64,000 nucleotides of DNA from Sipunculus nudus (Eukaryota; Annelida; Sipuncula; Golfingiida; Sipunculidae): positions 16,427,508-16,491,507 of the forward strand of contig CM049313.1 of the NCBI GenBank assembly GCA_026874595.1, written 5' to 3'. Below the pieces are notes generated by a model. It was not told the origin of the DNA and made no database searches. It saw only the letters and a list, made by a program, of their open reading frames with translations. The translations under genes and the position numbers were made by a program. The first letter of the stretch is position 1. The number at the start of each line of letters is the position of its first letter. Positions 24,501 through 39,600 of the stretch are shown one piece after another.

Positions 24501-27500
24501 CTAGGGCGATGGTCGTTTTGGTGACGTTTTGGGGCATTTGTCCGATGAACACATGTACTATAAGGCCACCGGATTTTTTTTTGTTATCCATTACTCTCAC
24601 CAAATTGCCGTTTCGTTAAGAAGAAGCCAACCAAATTTTACAATTAAGTTAAATGTAAATCCTAGACCGTATTTAGACATTTTAACTAAATTTGAGTATT
24701 TTGCCTTTCACACTAGGTGTAGATTCTTTGTTTTTGTTTTGCCTTATGCCAGATTATTTGCAAAAGCAAGCCTTGATTCAAAAATCCTTTTCAAGACATA
24801 CATATATGTTTAATTAAATACTGAATATCAAATTCAACGTACATTTTTGAAGTTTTGGGAGACAGGTTTCACAAATCAAAAGAACAATAATATAATTCAT
24901 ACCTGTTAATCCCAATAGTCTGCATTCAATGAGAAAGATATTTATTAATATTTCGGTCAAATACATATATGCAGTGACACACTTAATATACTGTTTAGCA
25001 GTGTTTTGGTAACTCTTTTTTTCCACTATAGCAATTTTTCATATGTCGTCACAGGAATATTTTATTAGAAAGACGTGTCATATTAAATGATATATTTCAT
25101 GAATAACTTATTTTTGTATATACCTTGGCACATGCATTCAATTATGAATAATTAAACATGTTTATTTAATAGATATGTGTGTGTATGTCCTTTATTATAG
25201 TCCAAATGACATAACTGTATACAGACAGCCTCTGACACGGCTTTTACACATGGCGGTATATAACGACAAGATCAAGATGGCAGCTACTGACGTCAGATAT
25301 GCATTAGGTAAAACACAAACTCATCAAAACACAAACTCCGGCGGAGTTTATGCACACTCTACAGTGTGTATCAAATTTTCACACGCAGTTTCCGGGGAGC
25401 TTGTATTACTGGTGACGAAGTGCCAAGCGTCACCGGTGCCGCCTCACATCAGTTTTCCTGCCATCCCGGTCCCCCTGCCGTGCCAGACGAGTGATAACCC
25501 CCTCCACCACCAGGGATTCGTGGCCTGGTGGGACTGGGGGTCCGTCCTTGCCGATATCATCAACCATCTCAAGTGGAATAAGTTCATCATTGCTTACGAA
25601 AAATCTACAGGTAAGAATATGGCTCTGTGAGTATGAATTGTAGACTCTAACTGATGGGTCATCATAAAAATGGAACCCTTGTGCTAAAATTTTACCTCTA
25701 CCGTGAACCAGAAGCGGATCGGGGGTGGAGGGGGGGGGGGGGTCCAGGGGGTCCGGACCCCCAATTCTCATCCGCCGCAGACAAAAATTTGCGACGTGGA
25801 ATCCCCCCCCCCCCCCCATTTCCAGCCCTGGTGACCTTTTTTAAGGTTATTCATTAGTCCTATTGGGTTGGACCCCCCCCCCCCTTTCCCCCCCAAATCC
25901 TGGATCCGCCCCTGGTGTACGCTCCTCACGCAGAGGTTATACACTGCAGTCGTCCCAGAGCAAAGACGGTGTCATCAGGCCAATGAGAGCGTGGTATCGC
26001 ATTGTGCCTCCAGCTCCAAATCTTAAACATGCGACGACCGCTCTCGCTTGTCTGATTACACCGGGAAACCAATCCTCGTTGGTCTTATTTTTTACCCTAT
26101 GTCAGAACTGTTGTTTTCAGACCAGCGAGAGCGGGCGTTTAAAATTTGGAGCGGGATGCAAAATGCAATACCTCGCTCTCATTGGTCTGATTCTTTGCTC
26201 TGTGGGTACCCTGATGGTCGAACCCAGAGAATCTTGCTATAGAAAGCAGTGAGGAGCATACAACCGTGTGACCCACTTCTAGGAATTTAGATCTGAATAT
26301 TCTTTACATGTATAGGAACATAGTCTTTAAAATTTTTCTATAATCATATCATTTATATAATCTTTTTATAATATATATAATCTTTTTCAAAGTATATAAG
26401 AGCAAAAAGTTAACAAAATGATTTATATGTACCCATCAGTTTATACATTTGTAGCTTTTCAGTTAGACAATGGTGCAAATAGGGTCAATTTCAGTTTAAA
26501 CTATTAAATTTAGTTGTAAAGGCGGAAGGAAATCCCCCAAATATACCCTTAATATCGCCCAGCCTTGGAAAACATTGTACCCACATCCCCCTACATTTTG
26601 AAGGGCTCTTTAACCACAAAATATCTTTAAACAGATTAGGCTTTTATTGTACCCAAGGCATAAACCTGGCAATTCTTAGTTCAGCAGCTAGTACCACTTT
26701 GACATCACAGAAATGTATATCGCCATTGAGCAAAAATACGAACTTCCGTGTACAAAATGTTGACATCTTTTATTATATTGATTTTTTCACATGAAACAAG
26801 AACACCATTGCACACTTTAGTATCACCAGATTTGCTACCATGGTGTCATCTTCAGGCATTGTTTACAAAGGCTTGAGATATATGAGATATATTGAAAGTA
26901 TTCATTTTATACCATACATGATATCAACAATATCTTATTAAAATGATAACGGTTTCATCATTTATCTTATCTTATATTTTATTTTACTTACATGATATCA
27001 ACAATATCTTATTAAAATGATATGGGTTTCATCATTTATCTTATCTTATATTTTATTTTAGTGTACAGATGTACTTACATATCAAAGCTTAGAGAACTGT
27101 ATAAAACTGTAGCATTTTATAATATTGTAAGTTCATATTATAATTGTCAAACAGAAAACTTTATATACACGTTATTATATTAACAAATAGTTATAATAAC
27201 TAATGCTAGGCATTCTCCGTTGTAAAGATAGTGCCGTTCAGTAGTTTCAGTGGCTTCAATTTATCTTCAAGGGTGGGGGGATGATTGTGGGAGGGTTATC
27301 CTTAATAATCAAAGTTTGCACAACTTTTTTAAACACACACACATATATATATACATATATATACCTTTTATAATATATACTTTTTACAATGAAGAATAAG
27401 GTTTTTAAAAATAACGTATTTATATGTTTTTAGTATATGTTAATTCTAAACCAGGTTTAGATATATAATATTTCATATTAAAGTCAAAAATGGAACCAAA

Positions 27501-30500
27501 GTCTATAATTCTAACTATAAATATATTTCTTTTACAATATACAAATATTATTTTCTCAATATCAGGGGGTGATAACATTGACCATCCCCCCCCCTCCCCC
27601 ACATACACACACCGCATTAACTCCCCTGATTGGTTTATTAAGTCTAAATTCCTCCTCATTCAGGTTTATTAGCGGACCAAGTAACCCTGCGGACCACAAG
27701 TGCCAACAGAACGGTGCAGTACATCCGACTTCCGGAGAACCTCGATGTGAAGGGGCTGCTCTCTTACGTCATTCAGAGATCAGACGCTGGACTTCCGGAG
27801 TCCCACATCCTATTGCTCTGCTCTCCTAACTGCACCAGACACGTGCTGCAACAGGTAATCTTAATTTCAGCACCACTCCCATTGTCAATAGCTAAAATCT
27901 CCAAAATTTTTTTTTAGGTTTCTATAAATTTCTTCAGCCTTCAGCGACCTTCTATAGCTTAAATCTCCAAAAAATGTTTTAGGTTTCTATTAATTTCTTC
28001 AGCCTTTAGCGACCAAACATCTCACGACCTGCATGTGATTGGTTGACCGTTTCCTCGCCTCCTCATATATTGAGCGAAGTGGTGTTTGTACACGATATGA
28101 TCGTATTTTCTGGGAAAAGGAGGTGTGTTATCGGTTCTGTGAAGAAATAAAAATGTCTGAAGCATTGTATAAGTATCTTATGCAGATCAGAACTGCTACA
28201 TATTGGTAAAACTTAAAAGGAAGTGCTTTTTTCTCAGTTGTTAAGTGTTTTGGTCCAAGAAGACGCAGGCCATACTGCACACAGACGCCTTGACATAAGC
28301 AGTGACATATTTATAGTGACATGTCGTTGTGTACTATTTCTGTATTATAAAGGGATTACACATATTTAAACCATGAATCAAATGCGTATTAGCTTTCCAT
28401 AACTGTACTTGGTCTAGCCACCGACCGAGACGCAACAGTTTTCGAAGTCTGTTGCGTCGCCGGCCCCTTAAGGGTAAATTGGGATTATAGCTCGAAACGA
28501 TCTGTTACTCTTAGAATAGAAAGTGAATAAAAATGTTTCCTATAGTTGTAACATACCAATGTTCACATTACATTGAATGTTGAAAGGCCTGTAATAACAA
28601 AAAAAAATATTCTGGAAAGCTAGAAGCACCTGTAACATCAATAATTGATTTAATTGTCCAGAGAGAAATGGCGCAAATACAGCCCGATAACCATCTTATA
28701 TTTGACGGCGGGCCTGTATGATGCATGGGGTCTGTGTACTATTATGTACATTTAACTACCTCGGTGCAAAATAATACTGTGAATTGGACTGTTATGTTTT
28801 TCAATGGTCAAATATCCAGTACACATACATGTACTGACCATTTATCAATGTAAATAGTTAAATCGCACAGCGGTGTATGGAGTGTTGTAATCATAGGGAA
28901 ATCTATGGACTCCATATTGCGCCAGATACTAAAAAAAGCAATTGAGGAGAAGATCATTCTTATGGGCTAGACTTGGTCTAAATAAAATGATATACCAGAG
29001 ACTGTTATGTATTTTCTCCCTTTTAGTGATACATATAGTATGGAGCTTATTATCCCCCCCCCCCAGTGCCCAGGTGCTGTGGTGACTAATATGAACTATG
29101 GCTATTCTATACATAGTCTCCTCCTAAGCACATCGTATTACTCGTCTATACACACTTATATATATAAAGAATATCTTGAAATGTCTGTAAACATTCTACA
29201 GAGGCGATAACGTACCTAGTTAGAGTCTAAACGTGTGTTTATATTTTGTTTAGCTTTTACTTCATGTTTCGTTTTTAAAAATGTTGGACCCAATTTTACC
29301 AGATAGGAGAGCGGGCGCATCTGATAAATCCAAAGTTAGGTTACCAGGGTGGGGTTGAATAATTTATTAATTGCAGACATGTGCGCTTGTGACGGACTGA
29401 CTTTTTCAGATATTATCTTCCATATATATTTATTACTGGTCACCCGGTACGGAGAACGATAAACCCGTTCATGTTTGTCACGTGTCACGACATAGAACGT
29501 TCTGTTACTGTGCAACATGGTCGCCCGTTTTTATACGAGTCACGCAATTCCAGCTATTTTTCTTTAAATATAACATAATTTGAGTACGTATTCAATCGAT
29601 GTACCGCTTCATATATTCCCCGAGTGCCGCCAAAGGTGCAATATATTTTAAAAAAGCTGATCAACCGTCAGTTTGTCAGTATCCATGCAACACTTACATT
29701 TAGAATTTATTTAATTTCAGTCGTTTAAGTCTTTTGGTCGATTTACATAGGGTCACTTTATGTATTCTTGATCGGTTAACCCATTCAAATAGACTTTTCC
29801 TCTATTATATTCTAAGGAATATATATTTTATAAGATAAATCAATCTGAACAATCTTTAATTATGTGTGCCTGACAGAATTGTATCGTTTTTATGTATCTA
29901 CAGATGCATCAATATGGAGAAGCCGGTGAGAGACAGGGTATGGTAGAATATAACACCCGCTGGATTGTGTTGGGAGACACAAGTATGTTGAAGCAATTGT
30001 TAGACTACACTGCTAATATTTCTAACGTAATGGTGGTTTCTGCTATACATCGATCTTGGACGCACGTCGACAGAGAACTTTCGGTAAAATTTTCATGTTA
30101 TTTATTGTGAATTTCAGTGTATTTTAAAGGAAGATCCCACCATTTTGTATGGTCAAACATTTTAGCCAGTGAAAAGTACTTTATTTAGCGAACCTGTTAG
30201 CTTATGCGATGGTGTGGCGTCGTCCGTCTGCTGTTGTCCGTTGTCCATCTGTACATTAACCCATACTATCTCAAAATCGGCAGGAGCTATCATCACCAAA
30301 TTTTATGCAAAATAATAAGTCATCTAGAAACTCTATCGGATTTTTTTTTTTTGGCTATCTGCATTTACTTAGATTATTTAAGGAAAAAGCGAAAACATAC
30401 TTTTAAAATCTTCTTCTACGAAACTGTCCAGCTAAATTGTTCAATATTTCACAGGAATAATCTTTTTAACAATCTCTCTCATTTTTGTTCGAATTGTTCC

Positions 30501-33350
30501 AGTTCGGTGAATTTTTGCCGAAGCTGAACTTAGTCATTTTGCCAAAAATATATATGTATTTGAGGTTTTGGTGGCGCCACCTGCATCAACCTTTTCTGTG
30601 CCAGGGCAATCGGTCATTAGTACATTAACGCAAAATTTCCCGGGAAAAGCAGGAGCTGGCATCCCCAAAATTTATGCAAAAATCTGTCACATAACAAATT
30701 TTGTGAGATTGAGCGTTTTGTGGCACCACCTAACAGATTTTACGGAGAAAAAGCTAAAAAAATTTTAAAAACTTCTTCTCCGAAATCATTCAGCCAAATG
30801 GTTTAATATTTCACAGAAATGATCCCAGAGATGAGCTCTCTCAAGTTTGTTCAAATGATTTGGGTTTTGGATGACTTTTTGCGGAGTTACAGGAATTTGA
30901 TATTAGTCATTTGGCCATTTAAGCATATTGACATGAGCTAGCGTCACCAAGTTTTTTGCAAATGTTGATCACAGGCCTTATATTTGAAACTGCATTCATT
31001 ATGGCGCAACCTGTCTTTGTTCACGGACAAAAAACTTCATAATTTAAGCCTCTTTCAGTTTAAAAATTGTTTATGATGAAATTGTCCAGCTGAATCATTA
31101 ATTTTTTCACAAGAATTATCTAAGGGTAGAGTTCTTTCAATTGTTTAAGAATAGATTTGGTTAATGTTTTTTGGTAGATTTATAGAAAGCTGCATGAAAT
31201 TGGTCTTGTGGCCATTAGTAAGCCTATTTGAAACTGGAGACTGCAAAAGTCTTCTTCTGCAAAATGTTGTTTCCACTTCTGTAACTTTGCACAAAAATGA
31301 TTCTTAGGAGGTATTTGTTCAAGTTTACTTCAATGATTGTTGGGCAGAATTAGTGGACCTTTAACAATGAAAGGACTACATCTTATAACTTTCTAAACAT
31401 TTGAATAAATCAATCTTATGGATATGTCAGTTTGAAAAAAAATACATTTTAGCCAAAGTCTTTCAGTATGTGTAAACAGATTTACCAACAGGCCAAGATT
31501 GTGTCTGTATCTAAAAATAGCTTTGTAGACTGCCACCTATTTCAGATTTGGCAACAGGCCAAAGGTCAGTCTGGATCTACTTATATCTTTGGCAGACTGC
31601 CAACTGTGTCAGATTATGCAACAGGTCAAGCGTTCATTCAGTGCAGCCAGGCACAGATCAAGAGTTCACTCAGTGCAGCCAGGTGCAGGTCAATAGTTTA
31701 CTCAGTGCAGTAGCTGCAGAGAGCAATTCGTTCCGGTTCACTCGGGGCAACTGCCATTCTCACAAAAGCTTTGTCAGCCCAGTGCACCCAACTCAAGAGA
31801 AGTTTGATATATTGGCCTGATATTTTGACCTGTCCATGCATCTTTTGGCTTTCTGGTTCACGAGACTGGTGGCGCTACCTTCAATGACTTTTGCACAGTG
31901 TATGTGCCTGCTTATTTCTCCGGAGGGATTTGATATATTAGCCCAAAATTGCGCATATTTATACATATTGGATAGCTTTGTCGTATACAAGACTGGTGGC
32001 GCACCTACAATAGTTTTTGCAGTGTCCTGCTTATTTCTCAGGAGAGGTTTGATATATCATCCTGATATTGGGCATATGTATACATCTTGGATAGCTACAT
32101 CGTATACAAGACTGATGGCGCCACTTTCAATCATTCTTGTTTTGTAGCACCCATGCCAGTTTTTCAGCAGTGATGTTTTTGTAATTAGTTCTTGTACAAA
32201 ATTTGTATTACTTGCATTGTTCATATAAATGTTATCGATGTAGGCCTACTCCAGCACTGAAGTATTATACCCGGTTTATAAACCATTGTACTGGTTTGCA
32301 TGTTTGGCGAGGGTATTATGAACAAATCTCTTATTTGTGTATATTTAATTGGGAATGTGATAAATATCGCGACTGGCCGGTGGCATTCTTTTATGCATGC
32401 AAATAATACACATACAGTTCATGAAAAGTAACAACTATTATTATGCAAAAAATATCATGTTATGTTCGTCCAGAACTGTACGCGAACGGCCTCACAAACT
32501 ACCCCACGCACGGACTCCGCGGCCCGTCAGCCGAACCAAACCAATATATAAATGATTGCTGTCATGGTAACCAGGTCTCCTTGAAAATGTATTATTTGTG
32601 CGCTGACATGATAATTTTCCCTGTGGGACCGTATAACATATCAGGGTCGGGCTCCTATTTACTCCCTTCATGTTTATTTTACAGGCCCTGTTCACGAGGT
32701 TCACGATAGCCTTTATTAATGGGTCATCGAACGCTGGCGACACGAACGCCAGAATGTGTCACCAGTCTGACAGGCGGGTAAGTATAAACCAGATCTAAGG
32801 GGCGGATCCACAGGGGGGACGGGAAGCGATGGTTGTCAACCTCCCATCCCATCATCCTGATCGCTGAGTTTTCTTCCAATAAGCTTGCGAATAATGCAAA
32901 AAATTGCCTAGAAAATACTAAAATGTATTTTTGCCCATATAATCTGATGTTTTCTAAACCTATTAGTTGACCTCCGACCCCCATTTGCATATCTGTTCAT
33001 CTAAAGTAGTTCACCGCTTTGCATGGCCATTCTTCCTCTACTTATAATTTTTAAATGTACAATTTATTTAATCATACCATATAATGTTAGGAGATAATGA
33101 TTAAGTTTCACTGATACCCAGAAGTGAGGACAGTTTGATGGTTTAATTGAATTATGAAAAGCCTCTAGCTTGTAAATGCAATTTGTAATTTTCTACCCCA
33201 CTATTAAAATTCTCCATCAATAGACGGAATCCAGTTTACTCAAGTTTAGTTTTGACTGAAAAGACGCCACCATCAGCTTCTGATGCTGAGAATCCACAAA
33301 ATGACATTGACCGCTGTCCAGATTACCAAAATGTTATGGAATTAGGACTT

Positions 33351-33387
<37 letters not shown>

Positions 33388-35265
33388 TCTTGTGAATTCA
33401 GACACAACATGTACTTCAGCACTAACCCAAACGTTAAACATAATACAGATTCATTTGAGATATTTGTGAGTCTATATTAACTTAATAACATCATTAAATA
33501 AGTTTGGTTACAAAAAGTACTTATTAAAGTACTCATGAGTACATTTTGAATACTCGTTACTCGTACTCGAGTACTTTTAAAAAAGTGCAAAAGTACTCAT
33601 AATTGTACTCAAGTATTATACACGTTATCGAACCTAACTCTGTTATAGAATATGATATGACAATTTATATGAGATGATAAAGTATAACCAGACCACTCAG
33701 TGTCAGTATCGCCGACAGGCGTCACTGGCGTATTAGGGAAAGGATTATTTGTGTATATTTGTTTTCCAGATGACAAGTCGAAACAAATGTTACAAGTCAT
33801 TATCCAGTTTACGACAGAACCGGATATCGTTTGAAATATTTTCGACATCGAGTGCTGATGGCGGCCATGTTCGCTTGGGGGAGTGGTCAGGTGGGCGGAT
33901 AAGCGCGGGAACCACCGTGGAGTTTAGAAACAGTCACTGTGGATTCTGCGGAAAACACCTGATGGTTGGAACAAATCCGGTTAGCTATACTTCTACTCTA
34001 CTTCAAAGTCAACTATTGTCTGTTCCACAGTAGTGCGCCCATTTAAGTTTATTGATATTTTCTTAAACTCATTATTAAGATCCAGAAAGTAAGCTGCAAT
34101 GGAGGGATGAGACATAGGCCAAATTAACTATAATGAAACGAAAGTTATATGTTGTAAAATATTTTAGTTATTCATTTAAGTCAATATCTGAGAAAACAGT
34201 CTATTTTTTCAACATCTCAATCAATCTGATGAAGGGCAAGGTCACTGGTCACATGATCAAACGACTATATTTAAGAGCTGCTTATTTGGTTTTGAGTGTG
34301 ATAAATATTCTAAAAAATGTATGGCATTTGCCAGAAAGATTCAGAAGAAACAAGGTTGCAAAATAGTTGTTTTTTTGTCATGTAGTTTTACACCTTATAT
34401 TAGGCCTTTCTTCCCTCATCAGCTTTAGTGTCAAATTGTGTGATTATAATAATTTTAAAAGGGCACCTATTGGTGGAACAAACTATAATTTATCTTTTAA
34501 AATGCAGTTGATCCATATTTGTGCAATAATAAATGAAAAGTATGCACCTGTAACACTTGCAGGTCTAAAATAAAGTTTTATTCCAGACATAGACTGATAA
34601 TCACTGTTATGCCCATGAGTAAATAATTGCATGTTACCGATCACTCAAACGGTAGAATGGGTACGATATGTATTTGCAAACATTATGTTATATTTCTGAA
34701 ATAATTATATACAACTTGTCATATTTTCATTCATTATACAGTGATAATATTTTTATAGCCATTAATTGCTTCATATCTGAGTTCTGTCAATCTCATTTAT
34801 AAAAGTTGGAACGCTAATCACAAGTTTGTGCAGTTTTAGAATATCCTTTAAATACGCCCTGTCATCAACCGTTCATTCAAGTGCATACAAGTATACAAAC
34901 GTTTGACGCAACTAAATAATTGATCTCACCGACTTTAGCAATAACAACATTAATAACATGATAAAAAGGTTACAGAAAGCAATTTATAGAAAAAGAAAAT
35001 TCATTGAAGCTTAAGCTATATGAGGTAAACCGCTTAAAATCAGTATTTACTACTAATGTATCTTACATTTTCTTTTCGGTAAGGAAAAACAAATACAACT
35101 TTATATTTTGTTTTAAGATGTTATACATATATTTTCAGAGGAACGCAAGATTATCACCCTTCTTACTTTTGACGTTGCCAAATATTTATTCAATAATTAT
35201 TCGATAATAAGTATAAGTTGAAAAATCGTGAGATGTAGATGAATTGGGTTCCGGTTAATTGGGTA

Positions 35266-35326
<61 letters not shown>

Positions 35327-36607
35327 TTAAAAGGTGGGGTTTATATATATATATATATATTACTTATATTCATGTATTAATATGTTGCTGATATATTTAT
35401 GATTTGTTATTCTAATTTCTCTGTATTCCATTGTAGTGGCCAAGATTTGTTGAAAAGTACACAAATAAGTCGGCTGTGGTTTACACGGGATTCTGTATTG
35501 AAATTCTAAATCAGCTCGGGAAAACATTACATTTTAGGTAAATGTTTACTCCTTGATTCACACATATCTGCCAACCAAAACACAATTGTTTGTTAAGCTT
35601 ACTCATAAGCATATTTATATTTCTTTAATTTACGCTTTATTTTTCATACAGAGCAGATTGTCCTGTTATATGTAATTTCAGATATTTCACTGACACTTAA
35701 TCCTTTAAGGCATTTATTCTGTGTTTGTTGTATAAAGTGATTTCATTTTGTCTGTTGCTTTCATGTTACATCTATTGTTTTCTGTCATTTATATTGTACA
35801 TTAATGAGCAAAAATAACCCAAACCACGTAGATAAGATTAAATTAAAACTGAACAGCAGAAGATTGTTAAGCCTCCTCCCATATGGAGGAGAGGTTTATA
35901 TGGGTTGATGAGTTTATTTCTGTATCAGTATTTGGGTAAAACCTTTTTGTAGGTGGACTTTCACAGGTCCCACACAGTGTACAACCATCAACTGCAGTTT
36001 TGCCTCTCCTTTTTTGTGTCCCTGTTTGCTCTAAGGTTCAAATATGGCTGACCTTTGGGCACAATATTGGTCTTATTTAACATATTCGTTGCTGGTATTT
36101 AGTTTTGATCTTGACCTAATTTCTAAGGCCGTACCCTCCATAACCAAGACCCATTTACCGCTCTGATGCGGGCATCAAGGGGGGGGGGGGGGAGGGGGCA
36201 GGGGGGAGACTCAGTAAACGCTTGGCAGTTGCAAACGTATAATTTAAACTCTTATATCTTTGATTGTCAGTTATACGTTGGTAGAGCCCACAGACGGTCA
36301 GTGGGGGAGTGATATCAACGGGTCCTGGACGGGCCTTGTCGGCATGTTACAGCGAAAGGTATTTTATAAAACCAGACAAAATCAGCTACTCGACAAAAAT
36401 ACATGTCTGAATATAAGTCAGTCATAGGATAACAATTCACCAATATACACAGCATCCGGTGTTTTTATTGCGGCAAAAAAAATCATCGATACTGAGCAAA
36501 AAGGTAGGCTATATCGTTAAAGGATCGACAAATCTTGTATGGTATGACTGAATAAACTATCCCATAATAAGTGTAAAAATTAAAGTTAATAAAAACAAAT
36601 TCTGGGA

Positions 36608-36656
<49 letters not shown>

Positions 36657-39600
36657 TTGAATTTACAGTAAAACATATGAGATTTTGCTGTGAATAGTTA
36701 TCAAAGTTAATTTTCTGAGTCGCTTATTGCTGTATAACAGGAGGTTGACATGGTGATCTCCGCCCTGTCCTTTCACACACACCGAGACACAGTCATGGAT
36801 TTCTCAGAGGAATTCTACATCGAGTACAACACTGTTCTGGTTGCTCTGGTAAACCCGGCGACCAGGAAATGGCAGCTGTTTACCCAACCCTTCCGGTGGC
36901 AGGTACGGAATTATAATTTATATATACACTTACATAAACATAAAATACACCGGTCTTTGACCTACCTGCAAGGGGTGTTTGTGCAGCCCCCTAAAGGAAA
37001 TTACTATACATCATATGTACACGCGAGCAATAAGGCCACGACAGGAGCGGGAAAATCAATCGAGCCAACGAAAAACCCGTAAAATATTACCCGGCGACCA
37101 GGAAATGGCAGCTGTTTACCCAACCCTTCCGGTGGCAGGTACGGAATTATAATTTATATATACACTTACATAAACATAAAATACACCGGTCTTTGACCTA
37201 CCTGCAAGGGGTGTTTGTGCAGCCCCCTAAAGGAAATTACTATACATCATATGTACACGCGAGCAATAAGGCCACGACAGGAGCGGGAAAATCAATCGAG
37301 CCAACGAAAAACCCGTAAAATATTAATTGTTTACAGTGAATTAGTAATAAAGGAATTCGTGTTGTTATATTTGTACCAAATTGTTAGATTCTCTGCGTGG
37401 CTATGAGTGCTTGTTGTAGTGGCCCGTCCAAAGTGCAGACACTTTTTTCTGGCTTTCTCCGTTTTCCTCCGACACAATCCGAGCCTCAAGAGAGCAAGAC
37501 GACTGCGAACGTTGATCTGAGCCAGACGACGATCACCAAACTATGACCGCCCATCTGAGTCAGACGACGATCACCAGACCATGACCGCTTATCTGAGCCA
37601 GACGACGATCACCAGACCACTACGGCTCATCAGAGTCAGACGACGATCACCAGACCATGACCGCTCATCTGAGCCAGACGACGATCACCAGACCATGACC
37701 GCCCATCTGAGTCAGACGACGATCACCAGACCACGACCGCTCATCTGAGCCAGACGACGATCACCAAACCATGACCGCTCATCTGAGTCAGACGACGATC
37801 ACCAGACCATGACCGCCCATCTGAGTCAGACGACGATCACCAGACCACGACCGCTCATCTGAGTCAGACGACGATCACCAGACCACTACGGCTCATCAGA
37901 GTCAGACGACGATCACCAGACCATGACCGCTCATCTGAGCCAGACGACGATCACCAGACCACGACTGCTCAGCTGAGCCAGACGACAATTACCAGACCAC
38001 GACCGCTCATCTGAGTCAGGCGACGATCACCAAACCACAACCGCTCATCTGAGTCAGACGACGATCACCAGACCACGACCGCTCAGCTGAGCCAGACGAC
38101 AATCACCAGACCACGACCGCTCATCTGAGTCAGGCGACGATCACCAAATCACGACCGCTCATCTGAGTCAGACGACGATCACCAGACCACGACCGCTCAT
38201 CTGAGTCAGACGACGATCACCAGACCATGACCGCTCATCTGAGTCAGACGACGATCACCAGATCATGACCGCTCATCTGAGCCAGACGACGATCACCAAA
38301 CCATGACCGCTCATCTGAGTCAGACGACGATCACCAGACCATGACCGCTCATCTGAGTCAGACGACGATCACCAGACCATGACCGCTCATCTGAGTCAGA
38401 CGACGATCACCAGATCATGACCGCTCATCTGAGCCAGACGACGATCACCAAACCATGACCGCTCATCTGAGTCAGACGACGATCACCAGACCACGACCGC
38501 TCATCTGAGTCAGACGACGATCACAAGACCATGACGGCTCATCAGAGTCAGACGACGATCACCAGACCATGACCGCTCATCTGAGTCAGACGACGATCAC
38601 CAGACCACGACCACTCAGCTGAGCCAGACGACAATCACCAGACCACGACCGCTCATCTGAGTCAGGCGACGATCACCAAACCACGACCGCTCATCTGAGT
38701 CAGACGACGATCACCAGACCACGACCGCTCATCTGAGTCAGACGACGATCACCAGACCATGACCGCTCATCTGAGTCAGACGACGATCACCAGATCACGA
38801 CCGCTCATCTGAGCCAGACGACGATCACCTGACCACGACCGCTTATCGGAGTCAGACGACGATCACCAGACCATGACCGCTTATCTGAGTCAGACGACGA
38901 TCACCAGACCACGACGGCTCATCTGAGCCAGACGACGATAACCAGACCACGACTGTTCATCTGAGTCAGGCTCATCACTAGACCACTACGGCTCATCAGA
39001 GTTAGACGACCATCACCAGACCACGACCGCTCATCTGAGCCAGGTGACCATCAAGACCACGACTGCTCATCTGAGCCAGACAACGATCACCAGACCACGA
39101 CCGCTCAGTTAGTCAGACAACGATCACTAGGCGTTAGCTCTACCAAGCCAAATAACATTATGATAATCTGATCGTGAAATGTTATAATTATTATTATTTT
39201 GTAGGCTTAAAATATATAAACGATTGACTTGTTTTTTATATGCACAGCCAGTTTTCTTGATGGTTATGTGCTCATCAGAATTAATGTGTTTGCTCTCTTG
39301 TTTAATTGTCTGTCAGGTCTGGCTCTGTATTCTCCTGGCTATGGCACTAGTAGCTCTGGTGGCTTGGTGGATAACCCGGGTTTCACCCTTCTACGCCTGG
39401 GCCGGAAAACCGAACGGACTGCGAATCCTGTCAAACTCTATGCTGTATGCCTACGGTTCTATGCTCTTTCAAGGTACGTTTCTGTATAGTCATATGTACA
39501 TATTATGTATTGTATCCTAAACATTTTATTGACTTAGTTGTGCCTTTTCTGGCTGATGTTTGAATGTCTTCTGGAAAAATCTATATAAAAGATCTAATCT

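Noticed and set aside
25201-25307. Receptor exon 3 starting at the TATTATAG acceptor (25200)
   Set aside because: It would leave the exon out of phase with exon 2. The acceptor at 25172 keeps the frame, though transcript data should confirm it.
25863-26252. 129-codon ORF in intron 4
   Set aside because: It starts in a C-run of a short element, lacks any domain, and lies between well-defined receptor exons.
36750-37082. 110-codon ORF as an independent gene
   Set aside because: Its first half is receptor exon 11; the rest is read-through past the GTACGG donor into intron.
37511-39129. Regular ~38-bp repeats as a possible CRISPR array
   Set aside because: There are no unique spacers. The units are contiguous variants of one sequence inside an animal intron, so it is a minisatellite.
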